A stretch of DNA of 64,000 nucleotides, from assembly GCF_020711235.1 (NCBI RefSeq), contig NZ_JAJFAV010000012.1, positions 124,001-188,000 of the forward strand, written 5' to 3'. This document shows, one piece after another, positions 1 through 9,557 of this stretch (the stretch's first letter is position 1; each line of letters starts with the position of its first letter). Source of the DNA: Hymenobacter sp. 15J16-1T3B (lineage in GTDB: Bacteria; Bacteroidota; Bacteroidia; Cytophagales; Hymenobacteraceae). The notes under the pieces were generated by a model, which worked only from the letters and a program-made list of their open reading frames with translations, was not told where the DNA came from and made no database searches. A program made the translations under genes and the position numbers.

Positions 1-179
1 TCAAATACTTCGATTTCGTTGTGCTTGCGGGCATCGAGCACCCGGTCGCGGTAGGTGGCCAGGTAGCGGCCCAGGTGCACGTCGTAGGAGTTGGTGCCGA
101 GGCAGGCGCGGTCGTAGGGTTCGATTACGATGGTGCCGCGCTCCATCTCGGCCAGAATTTGCTCGTCGGTGAGAATCAT
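1..179 (-). CDS. dcd: dCTP deaminase, N-terminal part (runs off the window)
   Basis: The start codon is at 177-179 on the minus strand and the reading frame is open to the window edge, giving 59 residues. The N-terminus MILTDEQILAEMERG, followed by IVIEPYD and then LGTNSYDVHLG, matches the start of bacterial dCTP deaminase, where the conserved NSYD/N-x-R-L-G stretch forms part of the trimer active site. The enzyme converts dCTP to dUTP in pyrimidine deoxynucleotide synthesis. The catalytic glutamate region lies outside the window, so mono- and bifunctional (dUTP-forming versus dUMP-forming) members cannot be told apart. An A-rich stretch (TTTTTTC on the coding strand) sits just upstream of the start. 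Confidence 0.85.
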   Translation of the reverse strand, partial: MILTDEQILAEMERGTIVIEPYDRACLGTNSYDVHLGRYLATYRDRVLDARKHNEIEVF

Positions 180-234
180 TGAAAAAAGGTGAGGGCCGCC
201 ATACCGGCGGCCCGTGTTGGGTGCTTGTCGGAAA

Positions 235-1113
235 TTACGCCTCGTCGTCTTCGTAGCGGTCCTCGGGCAGCACGGCGGCGGGGCGGCGGGCGGGAGCTGG
301 GGCGTCTTCGTCCTCCAGCGGCTCGGGCTCGGCGGTGAGGCTGTTGAGCTGGGCGCGCATGCCCGGAATGACCGCTAGGCTCAGGTATAACAGCAGCGCG
401 AGCGACGCCACGGAGCAGAGCAGGGTGGTGTAGTCGAGCCAGTCGTGGCGCGCGGCGCCGTACTCGCCCAGGGGCCGGGCCCGGGCCACGGCGGGCTCTT
501 CGACGGGGGCATCGGCTTCGGCGGCGGGTGCAGCGTCTTCCAGCGGCTTGGTTAGGGGGGCTTCGGCGTCGGCGTCCACGTCGGCCGGGGGCACGTTGGC
601 GGCGTCCACGAGCAGCTCTTCGGGGGCAGGGTCTTCGCTGGCGTTAAACTGCGCGCTGGCCTGTTTGATGTACCGCTGCAGGCCGTGAATGAGGCCGGCC
701 CGTTCGTCGCGGGGCAGACCGCGGATGAAGAACTCGAAGTTGGAATCGATCAGGATGCCGTTGAGCTGCTTTTCAAATTCCACCAAGTCGGTGCGCCCTT
801 TGCCGAAGCGGTTCTTGAACCGCTCGGCCACGCCGTTGTAATTGTGAAACAGCGTCTTCAGGTCGTCGCGGCCGGGAAAGTCATCGAATTCGCGGCGGGC
901 TTTGGCCGTGCGCAGCGTCACCGGAAACTTGCGGCGGGTGAAGGCTTTGTCGTAGACGGCCTCCATGGTGCGGAAGTTCATCTCGTCGACGGCGCGGTCG
1001 TAGAGCTGTTTGTTTTGCGCGGCCGTTTTCTCGGTTTGGGCGCGCAGCCCCAACGGCACCACCAACAGCACAAGCAGCAAGCTCCAAAACCCCAAACGGT
1101 AGCGGTAAGGCAT
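235..1113 (-). CDS. Hypothetical secreted/membrane protein with one C-terminal transmembrane helix
   Basis: This 292-residue protein is not recognised. I start it at the ATG at 1113, not at the upstream end of the open frame, because a signal peptide (LGFWSLLLVLLVVPLGLRAQ) begins there and a TAnnTTTG promoter lies about 27 bases upstream. Residues 25-165 are charged and helical. An acidic Ala/Pro/Glu-rich linker follows, then a single hydrophobic helix (LLCSVASLALLLYLSLAV) near residue 240, and a short acidic tail. The layout suggests a periplasmic domain tethered to the inner membrane. The long N-terminal extension in the open frame is Pro/Arg-rich and looks non-coding. Confidence 0.6.
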   Translation of the reverse strand: MPYRYRLGFWSLLLVLLVVPLGLRAQTEKTAAQNKQLYDRAVDEMNFRTMEAVYDKAFTRRKFPVTLRTAKARREFDDFPGRDDLKTLFHNYNGVAERFKNRFGKGRTDLVEFEKQLNGILIDSNFEFFIRGLPRDERAGLIHGLQRYIKQASAQFNASEDPAPEELLVDAANVPPADVDADAEAPLTKPLEDAAPAAEADAPVEEPAVARARPLGEYGAARHDWLDYTTLLCSVASLALLLYLSLAVIPGMRAQLNSLTAEPEPLEDEDAPAPARRPAAVLPEDRYEDDEA

Positions 1114-1139
1114 AACGGGCAGACAAACGGTTTTCGGGG

Positions 1140-1147
1140 CAAAGATA
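1140..1147 (-). promoter_or_regulatory. Bacteroidota -7 promoter element (TATCTTTG)
   Basis: The minus strand reads TATCTTTG, a full match to the TAnnTTTG consensus of the Bacteroidota primary sigma factor. It lies 26 bases upstream of the ATG at 1113 and supports that start. Confidence 0.6.
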
Positions 1148-1304
1148 GCCGGCCGCACGGGTATGCAGCACGGGGGCAGGGCGCCAAAATGGCGCGGTAT
1201 TGGCGGAAAGCAACTTCTGGGGGCCGCCCGAGCTCCTATCCGTGATTTTCTTTCCCGCCCTGGCCGTCCGGCCAGGGCTATTTCATCCATTTTTTACTTT
1301 TTCT

Positions 1305-4300
1305 ATGCGGAATGTTTTACATCTCGTGCGGTGGGTATTTGTGTTGATAATCAGTTGCGTGGCGGGGCGCCGGGCGCAGGCGCAGGCCCCGAGCTGGCAA
1401 CTGGCCCTGCCGGTACGCGCCACCGTGGCGGCCGCCGTTACCGATGCGAACGGCAACGTGTACCTGACCGGGAGTTTTCGGGGAAGCGCGACGTTCGGCT
1501 CCATTGGGCTGTCGGCCAACAGCTCGAGCAACACCGATATGTTCGTGGCCAAATGGAGCCCGGCACTCGGTGCCTTCGCGTGGGCCGTGCGGGGCGGTGG
1601 CATGGGTGTCGACGCGGGCCAGGGCATTGCCGTGGGCGGGAGCAACGTGTACGTCAGCGGCAGCTTCCAGAGCTCCACGGCTACGTTTGGCAGCGTGGCC
1701 CTGACCAATGCCGATGCCAGCGCCGCCACCACCGACGTGTACGTGAGCAAGCTGAACGCCGAAACCGGTGCCTACCAGTGGGCGCAGCGCGCCGGCGGCC
1801 CGGGCAGCGACACGGCCCCGGGCCTGGTTGCGACGAGCAGCGGCCTGTACGTAGGCGGGGTGTTTGGCGGCACGACGGCCGCGTTTGGCGCGACCACGCT
1901 GAGCATCCGCTTTCCGGGCAGCACGGGCAGCGCCTACCTGGCCCGCCTGACCGATGCCGGCACCACGGCCGCTTTCGCCTGGGCGCTGGCGGGCGGGGCC
2001 ACCGGCACCACCGAGTTTGGGGGCCTGGCCGGCAGCGGCAACGCCTTGTACTTGGCCTACAACTTCACCGGCACCGCGGGCTTCAGCAACCTGACCGTTG
2101 CCAACACCGACGCCTCCGGGGCCAGCAGCGACCTGGCCCTGGTGAAAGTCAACGACGTGAGCGGCGGCCCGACCATCGGCTGGCTGAAGCAAGCGGGCGG
2201 CCCGGCCAACGACTACGTGACGGGCTTGGCCGCGAACGGGGCCAACGTGTACTTGACGGGCGGCCTGAGCAGCGCCACCGCCGCTTTCGACGGCCTTACC
2301 CTGAACCTGAGCAGCGGGCCGGTATACGTGGCCAAGCTCAGCGACGCGGGCACCAGCGGCGCCTTCGTCTGGAGCCAGCAGATCGGGGGCAGCGGCGCCT
2401 ACGCGGCGCCCTACCGGCTGGCGGTGCAGGACAACGGGGTGTACGTGGCCGGCGGCTTCACCGGGGCTACTATCAGCGCGGGCTCCACCACCCTCACCAA
2501 CACCCTCAGCACGACCACCGACGCGGTGGTGGCCAAGCTTACCGACGTGGGCAGCACCGGCGCTTTTGCCTGGGCCGTGCAGGCCGGGGGCAGCGGCAAC
2601 GAGCAGGTCAGCGCCGTGGCCGTCAGCCCGAACGGCTCGGCATACGTGGGCGGGAGCATGGGCGGCACAGCTAGCTTCGGGGGGCAAACCGTTAGCAGTA
2701 CGGATATCACCGGCGCCCCGGTAGCCAGCGGCGGCTTCGTCGCCTACCTGCCCAGCGCCGGGCCGGTGCTGAACTTGGTGGCGCCCAGCACCGCGCCGGT
2801 GGGGGGCACCATTGCCCTTTACGGCCGGCAGCTCACCGGGGCTACCAGCGTGACGTTCAGCGGCGGTGCCACGGTCAGCGCAGGCTTTACGGTAAATGCT
2901 GCGGGCACCCAGCTTAGCGGGGTGGTGGTACCGGCCGGGGCCCAGAGCGGGCCGGTGCTGGTGACGACGCCCAACGGCGTGAGCAACGGCGTGGTGTACA
3001 CCCTCGGCACGGCCAACCCGGCGCCGGCCTGGCAGGGCCTGGCCGCGGCCAGCACGGGCCCGCAGAGCACCGTGCGCTACGCAGTTACCGCCGCCAACGG
3101 CGACGTGCTCATCTCCGGCACGTTTGCCGGCAGCCTGACGCTGGGCAGTACCACGCTCACCAGCCAGGGCGCCCTCGATGTATTTGTGGCAAAGTGGAGC
3201 CCGGCCTCGGGCAGCTACGTATGGGCCGTCAGCGCCGGTAGTGCGCAGACCGACGCGCCGCTGGGCCTGGGCCTGAACGGCAGCAATATCTACGTGGCCG
3301 GCCAGGTGCAGGGCCCGACCATGACGCTGGGCAGTGTGACGCTCACCAACACCGAGTACGCAGGCTTTGTGACCAAGCTCGTCGACAACGGCAGCTCGGC
3401 CAGCTTTGTGTGGGCCGAGGCCGTGCGCGACGGCAGCTACGTCTTTCTGCAGGCGCTGGCCGTGAATGGCAACGACGTGTTCATTGGCGGCGACTACACC
3501 GGCGCGGCGCTGACGGTGGCCGGCGGCACCATCAGCGGCAACGCCAGCGAGGACGACGGCTTCGTGGTGAAGCTCACCGACAACGGCAACTCCGCCAGCT
3601 ACCGCTGGGGCCAGCGCATGGGCAACGCCCTGACCTCCACTACCGACAACTGGGCAAACGTATACGGCTTGGCCGTGCAGGGCAGCAACGTGTACCTGAC
3701 GGCCTTTTTCGTAGGCACCGTCGACTTTGGCAACCAGACCTTGAGCAGCGCGGGCGGCTACGACGTGGCCGTGGTGCGCCTCGCCGACGCGGGCAGCAGC
3801 AGCAGCTTCACGGCGGCGCTGCGGCTGGGTGGTGCAGGCAACGACGGCGCACTGTACCTCTCCGCGCGCGGCAACGCGCTCTACGCGTCGGGGCAGACGA
3901 GTAACCCCAGTTGGACGGGCGCCACGCCCAGCGGGACGGGCACCGGCTTCGTGGCCCGGGTCGACGACGCGGGTGCCGCGGGCCTACGCTTGGCTTGGGT
4001 GCAACTGGCCGGCATCACCGTGTTGCAGACCTTCCCCACCAACGCCGGGCTGTACGCCGCGGGCAGTTTCGGCCTGACGGGCACGTTCGGGGCCACTACC
4101 TACGTCAGCGCGGGCCATGCCGACGGCATGTTGCTGCGCCTGGAGGACCGCGGCAGCAGCGCCAGCATTGCCTGGGTGCAGACGGCCGGCGGGCCGGGCG
4201 CGGACGTGTTTTACAGCGTGGCGGTGAGCGGCACCAACGTATACGCGGCCGGCTACACTACTCCCGCATCGGCTTTCGGTAGCCTGGTCCTGACGGCCCC

Positions 4301-4604
4301 GGCTAGCGCGCAGGTGGCCGTGCTGGCCGCGCTGACCGACGTGGCCCTGCCCACCCAGGAACCGCGCACCGCCGCTACCGCCCTGGGGCTGTACCCCAAC
4401 CCGGCCCACGGCCGCGCTACGGTGAAGCTGCCGGCCAGCAGCCCGGCCGGTCCGCTGATGCTGCTCGACGGTATGGGCCGCGAAGTGCGGCGCGTGGCGC
4501 GCCCGGGCAGCGCGCCGGAGGTGGAGCTGGACCTGCGTGGTCTGGCCGCTGGCCTGTACGTGGTGCGCTGCGGCGGTCTTAGCCAGCGCCTGCTGGTCGA
4601 ATAA
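1305..4604 (+). CDS. T9SS type A sorting-domain protein with repeated beta-propeller-like SBBP units and an IPT/TIG domain
   Basis: A 1099-residue exported protein. The chosen ATG at 1305 begins a signal peptide ending near RRAQAQ; the longer frame from 1200 has a Pro-rich, unlikely leader. The body contains two runs of about 50-60-residue units (motifs such as NVYLTGSF, FVAKW, AWAVRAGG) typical of SBBP-type propeller repeats. An IPT/TIG Ig-like domain near residues 485-565 separates them. The last 80 residues carry the Por-secretion type A signal: LYPNPAHG, then a beta-rich stretch, GLYVVR and a terminal LLVE. Such proteins cross the outer membrane through T9SS and are usually linked to the cell-surface polysaccharide. 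The function of the repeats is unknown. A weak -7-like TACTTTTT ends two bases before the ATG. Confidence 0.85.
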   Translation: MRNVLHLVRWVFVLIISCVAGRRAQAQAPSWQLALPVRATVAAAVTDANGNVYLTGSFRGSATFGSIGLSANSSSNTDMFVAKWSPALGAFAWAVRGGGMGVDAGQGIAVGGSNVYVSGSFQSSTATFGSVALTNADASAATTDVYVSKLNAETGAYQWAQRAGGPGSDTAPGLVATSSGLYVGGVFGGTTAAFGATTLSIRFPGSTGSAYLARLTDAGTTAAFAWALAGGATGTTEFGGLAGSGNALYLAYNFTGTAGFSNLTVANTDASGASSDLALVKVNDVSGGPTIGWLKQAGGPANDYVTGLAANGANVYLTGGLSSATAAFDGLTLNLSSGPVYVAKLSDAGTSGAFVWSQQIGGSGAYAAPYRLAVQDNGVYVAGGFTGATISAGSTTLTNTLSTTTDAVVAKLTDVGSTGAFAWAVQAGGSGNEQVSAVAVSPNGSAYVGGSMGGTASFGGQTVSSTDITGAPVASGGFVAYLPSAGPVLNLVAPSTAPVGGTIALYGRQLTGATSVTFSGGATVSAGFTVNAAGTQLSGVVVPAGAQSGPVLVTTPNGVSNGVVYTLGTANPAPAWQGLAAASTGPQSTVRYAVTAANGDVLISGTFAGSLTLGSTTLTSQGALDVFVAKWSPASGSYVWAVSAGSAQTDAPLGLGLNGSNIYVAGQVQGPTMTLGSVTLTNTEYAGFVTKLVDNGSSASFVWAEAVRDGSYVFLQALAVNGNDVFIGGDYTGAALTVAGGTISGNASEDDGFVVKLTDNGNSASYRWGQRMGNALTSTTDNWANVYGLAVQGSNVYLTAFFVGTVDFGNQTLSSAGGYDVAVVRLADAGSSSSFTAALRLGGAGNDGALYLSARGNALYASGQTSNPSWTGATPSGTGTGFVARVDDAGAAGLRLAWVQLAGITVLQTFPTNAGLYAAGSFGLTGTFGATTYVSAGHADGMLLRLEDRGSSASIAWVQTAGGPGADVFYSVAVSGTNVYAAGYTTPASAFGSLVLTAPASAQVAVLAALTDVALPTQEPRTAATALGLYPNPAHGRATVKLPASSPAGPLMLLDGMGREVRRVARPGSAPEVELDLRGLAAGLYVVRCGGLSQRLLVE

Positions 4605-4630
4605 GCCTCAGGGCTAGTGCCTCAGCACAT

Positions 4631-4677
4631 CGGCCCCGGCCTGCGGCGCGCAGTATTTGCGCCGCGGGCCGGGGCCG
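4631..4677. terminator. GC-rich hairpin between convergent genes
   Basis: CGGCCCCGGC (4631-4640) pairs with 4668-4677 and GCGGCGC (4643-4649) with 4659-4665, forming one interrupted stem. It lies between the ends of the T9SS cargo gene and hemL and probably serves both as a transcript end. There is no long T-run. Confidence 0.5.
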
Positions 4678-4703
4678 AAATCGTTGCGACCAAGCCGCGG
4701 GGC

Positions 4704-6026
4704 TTACAGGCCATGCGCCTCGCGCATGGAAGCGCGGCAGGCGGTCAGGTACATGTCCACTAGGTCGTCCGTCACGGCGGTGCTCACGAACAGGGCCTCG
4801 AACTGCGACGGCGCCAGGTAAATGCCGCGGTGCAGCATGGCGCGGAAGTAGCGGCCGAAGGCTTCCAGGTCGGCGGTTTTGGCCGAGGCCAGGTCGGTGA
4901 CGGGCTGCGCGGTGAAGAACACGCTCCACATCGAGCCGACGCGGTTGACGGTGTAGTTCAGGCCCAGCTCGGCGGCAATCTGGCGGGTGCCGTCGGCCAG
5001 GGCGGCGCTGGTGTGCTCCAGTTGCTGGTACACCTCGGGGTGCTCGTTGAGGTAGCGCAGCTGAGCCAGGCCGGCGGCGGTGGCAATGGGGTTGCCGGAA
5101 AGCGTACCGGCCTGGTAGACCTTGCCGGCCGGCGCTACCTGGTCCATGATTTCCTTTTTGCCGCCGTAGGCGCCCACCGGCATGCCGCCGCCGATGATTT
5201 TACCCAGTGTGGTCATGTCCGGCTCGATGCCGTAGAGCTCCTGCGCGCCGCCGCGGGCGAGGCGGAAGCCGGTCATTACTTCGTCGAAGATGAACACGAT
5301 GCCGTGCTGGGTGCACAGCTCGCGCAAGCCTTGGAGGAAGCCTTCGGCGGGCGGCACCAGACCAATGTTGCCCACCACAGGCTCCAGGATAATGGCCGCA
5401 ATCTGGCCGGGGTTGGCTTCGATGGCGGCGGCCGTAGCGTCGAGGTTGTTGTAGGGCACCGTGAGCGTATCTTGGGCCACGCCTTCGGTCACGCCGGGCG
5501 AGTCGGGGGTGCCGAGAGTGAGGGCACCCGAGCCGGCGGCAATCAGGAAGGAGTCGCCGTGGCCGTGGTAGCAGCCTTCAAACTTCAGAATCTTGGGGCG
5601 GCCGGTGTAGCCGCGGGCCACGCGGATGGCCGACATGGTAGCCTCCGTGCCGGAGTTGACTAGGCGTACTTTCTCGATGCTGGGTACCATCTCGATGATG
5701 AGCTCGGCCATTTCCACCTCGCGGCGCGTGGGCGCCCCGAACGACAAGGACGAAGGCAGGGCCTGCGCCACGGCGTCGAGCACAATCTGCGGGGCGTGAC
5801 CGAGAATCATCGGACCCCAGCTGTTGATGAAATCCAGGTAGCGGTTGCCGTCGACGTCGGTAAGCCAGGCGCCCTGGGCCGACTGCATGAACACAGGATG
5901 GCCGCCCACGGCGCGGAAGGCGCGCACCGGCGAGTTGACGCCGCCCGGAATGAGGTCTTTGGCGCGGGTGAAAAGTTGGTCGCTGGTCGAGAGGTTGAGG
6001 TCGGTAGCGGGAGTAGCTTGTTGCAT
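4704..6026 (-). CDS. hemL: Glutamate-1-semialdehyde 2,1-aminomutase
   Basis: This 440-residue class III PLP enzyme converts glutamate-1-semialdehyde to 5-aminolevulinate, the last step of the C5 route to tetrapyrroles, in the cytoplasm. Recognisable stretches are [11 protein letters not shown] at the N-terminus, [32 protein letters not shown] and [16 protein letters not shown], where Lys276 is the PLP Schiff-base lysine. Length and N-terminus match the family. A perfect TACCTTTG promoter element lies 47 bases upstream on the coding strand. The gene stands alone; the next gene downstream is convergent. Confidence 0.96.
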   Translation of the reverse strand: MQQATPATDLNLSTSDQLFTRAKDLIPGGVNSPVRAFRAVGGHPVFMQSAQGAWLTDVDGNRYLDFINSWGPMILGHAPQIVLDAVAQALPSSLSFGAPTRREVEMAELIIEMVPSIEKVRLVNSGTEATMSAIRVARGYTGRPKILKFEGCYHGHGDSFLIAAGSGALTLGTPDSPGVTEGVAQDTLTVPYNNLDATAAAIEANPGQIAAIILEPVVGNIGLVPPAEGFLQGLRELCTQHGIVFIFDEVMTGFRLARGGAQELYGIEPDMTTLGKIIGGGMPVGAYGGKKEIMDQVAPAGKVYQAGTLSGNPIATAAGLAQLRYLNEHPEVYQQLEHTSAALADGTRQIAAELGLNYTVNRVGSMWSVFFTAQPVTDLASAKTADLEAFGRYFRAMLHRGIYLAPSQFEALFVSTAVTDDLVDMYLTACRASMREAHGL

Positions 6027-6072
6027 AAGGGCCGAACAAGCGCCGGGGGAGGTTGGTGCCGGCAGCTGCGGG

Positions 6073-6080
6073 CAAAGGTA
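6073..6080 (-). promoter_or_regulatory. -7 promoter element (TACCTTTG) of hemL
   Basis: A perfect TAnnTTTG match on the minus strand, 47 bases upstream of the hemL ATG. Confidence 0.6.
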
Positions 6081-6199
6081 GACCGCAGCGGGTTATCTGG
6101 TGCTGGCTGCGGCCGGAGGCAATGCGTAGGTGCAGACCATTGATAAGAACCTGCTGACGGATGGTTGAATGCTACAGGCGGATGAGCAATGGCACCGTT

Positions 6200-6395
6200 G
6201 GCGTCCTTGCGAGCGAAGCGCGGCAATCCTTCCTCCAGCAATACCGCCGAATACCTACTGCCTAAAACCGGCCTCGCCCGAAACCGGCATCTGTGGTTTC
6301 GGGCGAGGCCGGTTGCGTTCTAATAATTTTTGGTTTCCGCCAATGTCCTCGTCGTGCCTCGGCAGGACCGATTGCCGCGCGTGGCTCGCGCCGAC
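6200..6395. repeat. Nested palindromic intergenic element, copy 1 of 3
   Basis: The 417-base gap between hemL and dgt holds no gene I can support and contains this element. The inner hairpin has 20-base perfect arms at 6266-6285 and 6295-6314 with the core CTCGCCCGAAACC. The outer arms include GCGCGGCAATC (6218-6228) and its complement GATTGCCGCGC (6370-6380), both inside CTTGCGAGCGAAGCGCGG-type sequence. The same plan, with a different inner arm, recurs at 23714-23894 and 35721-35928. Confidence 0.75.
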
Positions 6396-6443
6396 TGCTA
6401 GGTGAACGGTCGGCTCCGCCGCAAACACTTGCACTTACCCACT

Positions 6444-7844
6444 TCAGAAGCCCTTGGGCAGGTCAATGCCGCGAATGGTGCGGAAGAGGCTGAGCGCGTT
6501 CTGGTCGGTGAGGGCCCCGACGTAGTCGGTGAGCAGGATGATCTGCTCGTAGGCCGGCAGGTCGGCTTGGGGGCCGAGGGCGCGGTACTGGGCGGGCAGC
6601 AGGTCGAGCAGTTTGCGGGAGCGGGCGGAGGCCGAGGGGTCGAAGGCGGCGTGCAGGAAGGCATCGAGCAGGCCGGCCAGCACTTCGAAGCCGGCGGCTT
6701 CAATTTGCAGCACCGGGCGGCTGCGGTAGAGGTGCTGCACCGAAAGCTGCTGAATTTCCTGCAGGGCAGGCCAGCACTCCAGCTCCTGAATCAGGCAGTC
6801 GTCGTAGTCGCCGGTGAGCAGGTCGGGGGCATGACGGGCGAACACCTGGGCGGTTTCGGCCACCAGCTTGCCGATGAGGCGGGCGCGCAGGTAGCCCAGC
6901 TCCTCGCGCCAGTCGTGCCACTGCACGGTGCGGGGCCGGTCGGCCGGGTCGGCCAAGATGGCGCGCAGGCGCTGCAAGCCCTCCTCGGCCGGCAGCAAGC
7001 CCAACTTGAGCGCGTCCTCGAAGTCGATGATGCGGTAGCAAATGTCGTCGGCGGCTTCGACGAGGAAGGCCAGCGGGTGGCGGTGGTAGAAGCCGGGCGC
7101 TTCGGCTTTAGGTAGCAGGCCGAGGTCCTGCGCCACGTGCTGAAAACGGGCGGCTTCGGTCTGAAAGTGCCCGAATTTCTTTTCGCTGGCCCCGCCGGTT
7201 TGGGCCGTGGCCTCCACCTGCGACGGGCGCGGGTACTTGGTAAAGGCGCCGAGGGTGGCGTAGGTCAGCCCCAGGCCGGCCGTGCCGCTGCTGTGGGCGG
7301 CGTAGGTGTGAGTGAGCATCCGAAAGCCAGCCGCATTGCCACCGAAGTGCTGCAAATCGGCGCGCTGGGCGGCCGAGAGCGTGCGCACGAAGGGCTCGGC
7401 GGCCGGGCTGGTGAAGTAGGCGGCAATGGCGTCTTCGCCGGCGTGGCCGAAGGGCGGGTTGCCGATGTCGTGGGCCAGGCAGGCGGCCGCCACGATGTCG
7501 CCGCAGTCGGCGTCGAAAAAGGGCAGCTCTTCGGCCAGGGCCGCGTCGTGCTCCATAAGCAGGCGCCCGCCGAGGCGGCCCAGGGAGCGGCCCACGCACG
7601 CCGTTTCGAGGGAGTGCGTGAGGCGGGTGTGCACAAAGTCGGTTTCGGGCAGCGGCACGTTTTGGGCTTGGCGCTGCAGGCGGCGGAAGGCCGAGCTGAA
7701 CACCACCCGGTCGTAGTCCTGCACGAAGGCGCCGCGCACGGGGGCGGCGTTGGAAACGACGTGGAGCTGGGGCTGATCGGGGTAGCGGCGGCGCGAGAGC
7801 AGCCGCGGCCAGGACATGGGGGCGGGGGAGGTGGCGAGCTTCAT
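6444..7844 (-). CDS. dgt: Deoxyguanosinetriphosphate triphosphohydrolase (dGTPase)
   Basis: An HD-domain enzyme of 466 residues (457 if the ATG at 7817, beginning MSWPRLLSRRRY, is used; that N-terminus also fits the family). It hydrolyses dGTP to deoxyguanosine and triphosphate. Visible motifs are SSAFRRLQ.K/Q near residue 50, HTRLTHSLE with the first metal-binding His near residue 76, and ACLAHDIGNPPFGHAGE containing the HD pair His125-Asp126. DICYRIIDFED follows in the C-terminal half. The open frame continues upstream to 8024, but that part overlaps apparent repeat sequence and is unlikely to be translated. TATCTTG, a near match to the -7 element, lies just upstream of 7844. Confidence 0.93.
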   Translation of the reverse strand: MKLATSPAPMSWPRLLSRRRYPDQPQLHVVSNAAPVRGAFVQDYDRVVFSSAFRRLQRQAQNVPLPETDFVHTRLTHSLETACVGRSLGRLGGRLLMEHDAALAEELPFFDADCGDIVAAACLAHDIGNPPFGHAGEDAIAAYFTSPAAEPFVRTLSAAQRADLQHFGGNAAGFRMLTHTYAAHSSGTAGLGLTYATLGAFTKYPRPSQVEATAQTGGASEKKFGHFQTEAARFQHVAQDLGLLPKAEAPGFYHRHPLAFLVEAADDICYRIIDFEDALKLGLLPAEEGLQRLRAILADPADRPRTVQWHDWREELGYLRARLIGKLVAETAQVFARHAPDLLTGDYDDCLIQELECWPALQEIQQLSVQHLYRSRPVLQIEAAGFEVLAGLLDAFLHAAFDPSASARSRKLLDLLPAQYRALGPQADLPAYEQIILLTDYVGALTDQNALSLFRTIRGIDLPKGF

Positions 7845-7960
7845 GCGGCGGGCAAGATACGCAGGCAGATGGCGCCTCACCCATCCCTGTCCTCTTCTCC
7901 TTAAATAGACTTGAGCATGAAATTCAGCGGAGGCGGAATATTGACCAGCCCCTTTCCTCA

Positions 7961-7986
7961 GATCCTTGACTCCGCTCGAAATGACA
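7961..7986. repeat. Solo half of a dispersed palindromic repeat (GATCCTTGACTCCGCTCGAA-type)
   Basis: The reverse complement begins TGTCATTTCGAGCGGAGTC, a pattern I know from dispersed intergenic repeats in Bacteroidota genomes. Only one arm is visible here. The rest of the 240-base gap 7845-8084 shows nothing else I can support. Confidence 0.35.
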
Positions 7987-8084
7987 ACTGAAAGAGCCCT
8001 TGGAGAAGAGAAGGTGCTACGCAAGGCAGAGGCCAGAGGAAACAGATGTCTATTGTGCCTTCTGTCCGCCCATAGAGCAGTTGC

Positions 8085-8564
8085 CTACAATTCCCGCGTC
8101 AGCTCGAAGCGGGCGGGCAGTTGAAAGCGCGGCGGCTGACTAGCGTTGAGGCGCCCCGTCTCCAGCTGTTCGAGGCGCGTCCAGATTAGCACGTTGCGGT
8201 TGCCCGGATCGGGGCGCAGGGCGGCTTTGAGGTGGTTGTTGCCGGCTTGGTCCTGAAAAATCACGTGCTGTTCGCTGGTGGCCTGTACGAAGCCAAACGG
8301 AAAGCTGCCTTGGCGGGGGCGGGAGCAAGTTTCGTCGACCACCACGCCGCGGCGGCTGAAGCGGTAGCAACCCAGCAGCACCGGGTAAGGGCTGGGTTTG
8401 CCGTCGGGCAGCAGGTAGTTGTGCACTTCGCGCAGCTGAATGCGAAACACGGTGGAATCGGTGCGGTATTCCCAGGCGCCCACGTAGGGGTTGGGCGTTT
8501 GGGCGGGCGAGGCAGCGGCGAAGGGCAGCAGCCCGGCCCAGGCGAGGGTTAGAACGGCGAGCAT
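8085..8564 (-). CDS. Hypothetical secreted protein, lipocalin-like beta-rich
   Basis: A 159-residue protein with a signal peptide (LAVLTLAWAGLLPFAAASPAQ). The mature part opens PYVGAWEYRTDSTVFRIQL and has alternating hydrophobic strands and one likely disulfide pair (GCYRF and ETCSR). This resembles small secreted proteins that measure like lipocalin or DUF6705-type domains in Bacteroidota, but I do not recognise it with certainty. It stands alone between dgt and a DUF1361 gene, all on the minus strand. Confidence 0.6.
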   Translation of the reverse strand: MLAVLTLAWAGLLPFAAASPAQTPNPYVGAWEYRTDSTVFRIQLREVHNYLLPDGKPSPYPVLLGCYRFSRRGVVVDETCSRPRQGSFPFGFVQATSEQHVIFQDQAGNNHLKAALRPDPGNRNVLIWTRLEQLETGRLNASQPPRFQLPARFELTREL

Positions 8565-8628
8565 CTGAAATCGAGGCGAAGCGAATACCGGCAGCCGGTA
8601 GGATTCACACGGATTCCAGCCGGATTGG

Positions 8629-9318
8629 TTATTGTTCCGCCGTCACTTGCAGGCGCCCCAAGGCCCGCAGCGTGAGGTAGCCCAGCAGCAGAAACGCGCC
8701 GAACAGCACCGTTACGCCCCAGGCCCGCGGGTGGTGGGCCGGGTGCAGCAAGGTGCCGAGAATGTCGTAGGCGAGGCTGAAAGGGTTGGTCACGATGTCC
8801 CAGCTGTTCCAGCGCAGGAAGCGGCCCAGATATACGCCGTAGGAGCTGAGCACCAAGGCCACCGAGCTGAAGGCCCAGCCGGCTACCCAGCCCAGGCGCT
8901 CCTCCACGAAGCGCTGCATATCCAGCAGGGAGGCGTAGCCGAGCATAAGCCCGTTCCAGGCGGCGGTCAGCAGGAGCGTCAGGTCGTACCAGCGCGGCAC
9001 GCCGGGGTATTGGCCCAGGTGCAGCAAATCGGTGAGGATGTACGGGGCGTTGGGGAAGAACAGCAGCCAGAGCAGGCCCACCGGCAGCAGCCAGCGGCGG
9101 CGGGTATCCGGAGCCAGCAGGCTCAGCAGCAAGCTCAGGCCCATCGGAATAGCGGCCAGAAACAGGTTCCAGAGCAGAAAGACGAAGGTGATGTGGTGCG
9201 TCCAGAACACCCGAAACACGATAAGCACCGTGCTCATGGCCAGCGAGGCGCCCAGGATAAGCACGAGGCCGAAGCGCTGGCGCAACAGGGCCGAAGCCGT
9301 GGGGGATAGAGTAGCCAT
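8629..9318 (-). CDS. DUF1361 domain-containing integral membrane protein
   Basis: A 229-residue polytopic membrane protein. The ATG at 9318 is preferred because the upstream open frame (to 9552) is Arg-rich and unlike a coding leader. About seven hydrophobic helices are visible, and the conserved DUF1361 stretches are present: FFPNAPYILTDLLHL, VPRWYDLTLL, SYGVYLGRFLRWNSWD and a C-terminal GYLTLRALG. The family's function is unknown. The WNSWDI and FPNAPY motifs are characteristic enough for a firm family call. Confidence 0.85.
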   Translation of the reverse strand: MATLSPTASALLRQRFGLVLILGASLAMSTVLIVFRVFWTHHITFVFLLWNLFLAAIPMGLSLLLSLLAPDTRRRWLLPVGLLWLLFFPNAPYILTDLLHLGQYPGVPRWYDLTLLLTAAWNGLMLGYASLLDMQRFVEERLGWVAGWAFSSVALVLSSYGVYLGRFLRWNSWDIVTNPFSLAYDILGTLLHPAHHPRAWGVTVLFGAFLLLGYLTLRALGRLQVTAEQ

Positions 9319-9493
9319 AACGGTGATACGGGATTGGGCGAGGCAGCGTAACGCCGCTCCGCTGCGGAAAGTATGGCGACGAACAAAAACCACGCCCCCC
9401 AACTCGCCGCCGCTCTGTCGGGCGCCTGACCGCCGGCCCCTTCCAAAAAAGGAGAGGCTATTTCGCTTAGGATCTAGATTCAGTTGATACAGT

Positions 9494-9536
9494 AGTGCCC
9501 GCCGCTTGCGGTGATGGGGCGCAAACGGCGGGCACT
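9494..9536. terminator. Hairpin downstream of the TolC/HlyD genes
   Basis: AGTGCCCGCCG (9494-9504) pairs with CGGCGGGCACT (9526-9536), with an inner TTGCG/CGCAA stem. It lies 22 bases after the TolC-family stop codon. There is no clear T-tract. Confidence 0.5.
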
Positions 9537-9557
9537 GAAGGAAAGGAGGCAAGCCCG

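Noticed and set aside
9494-9536. Calling the hairpin after the TolC gene an intrinsic terminator with certainty
   Set aside because: The stem is good but no T-run follows on the minus strand, so it is listed with moderate confidence only.
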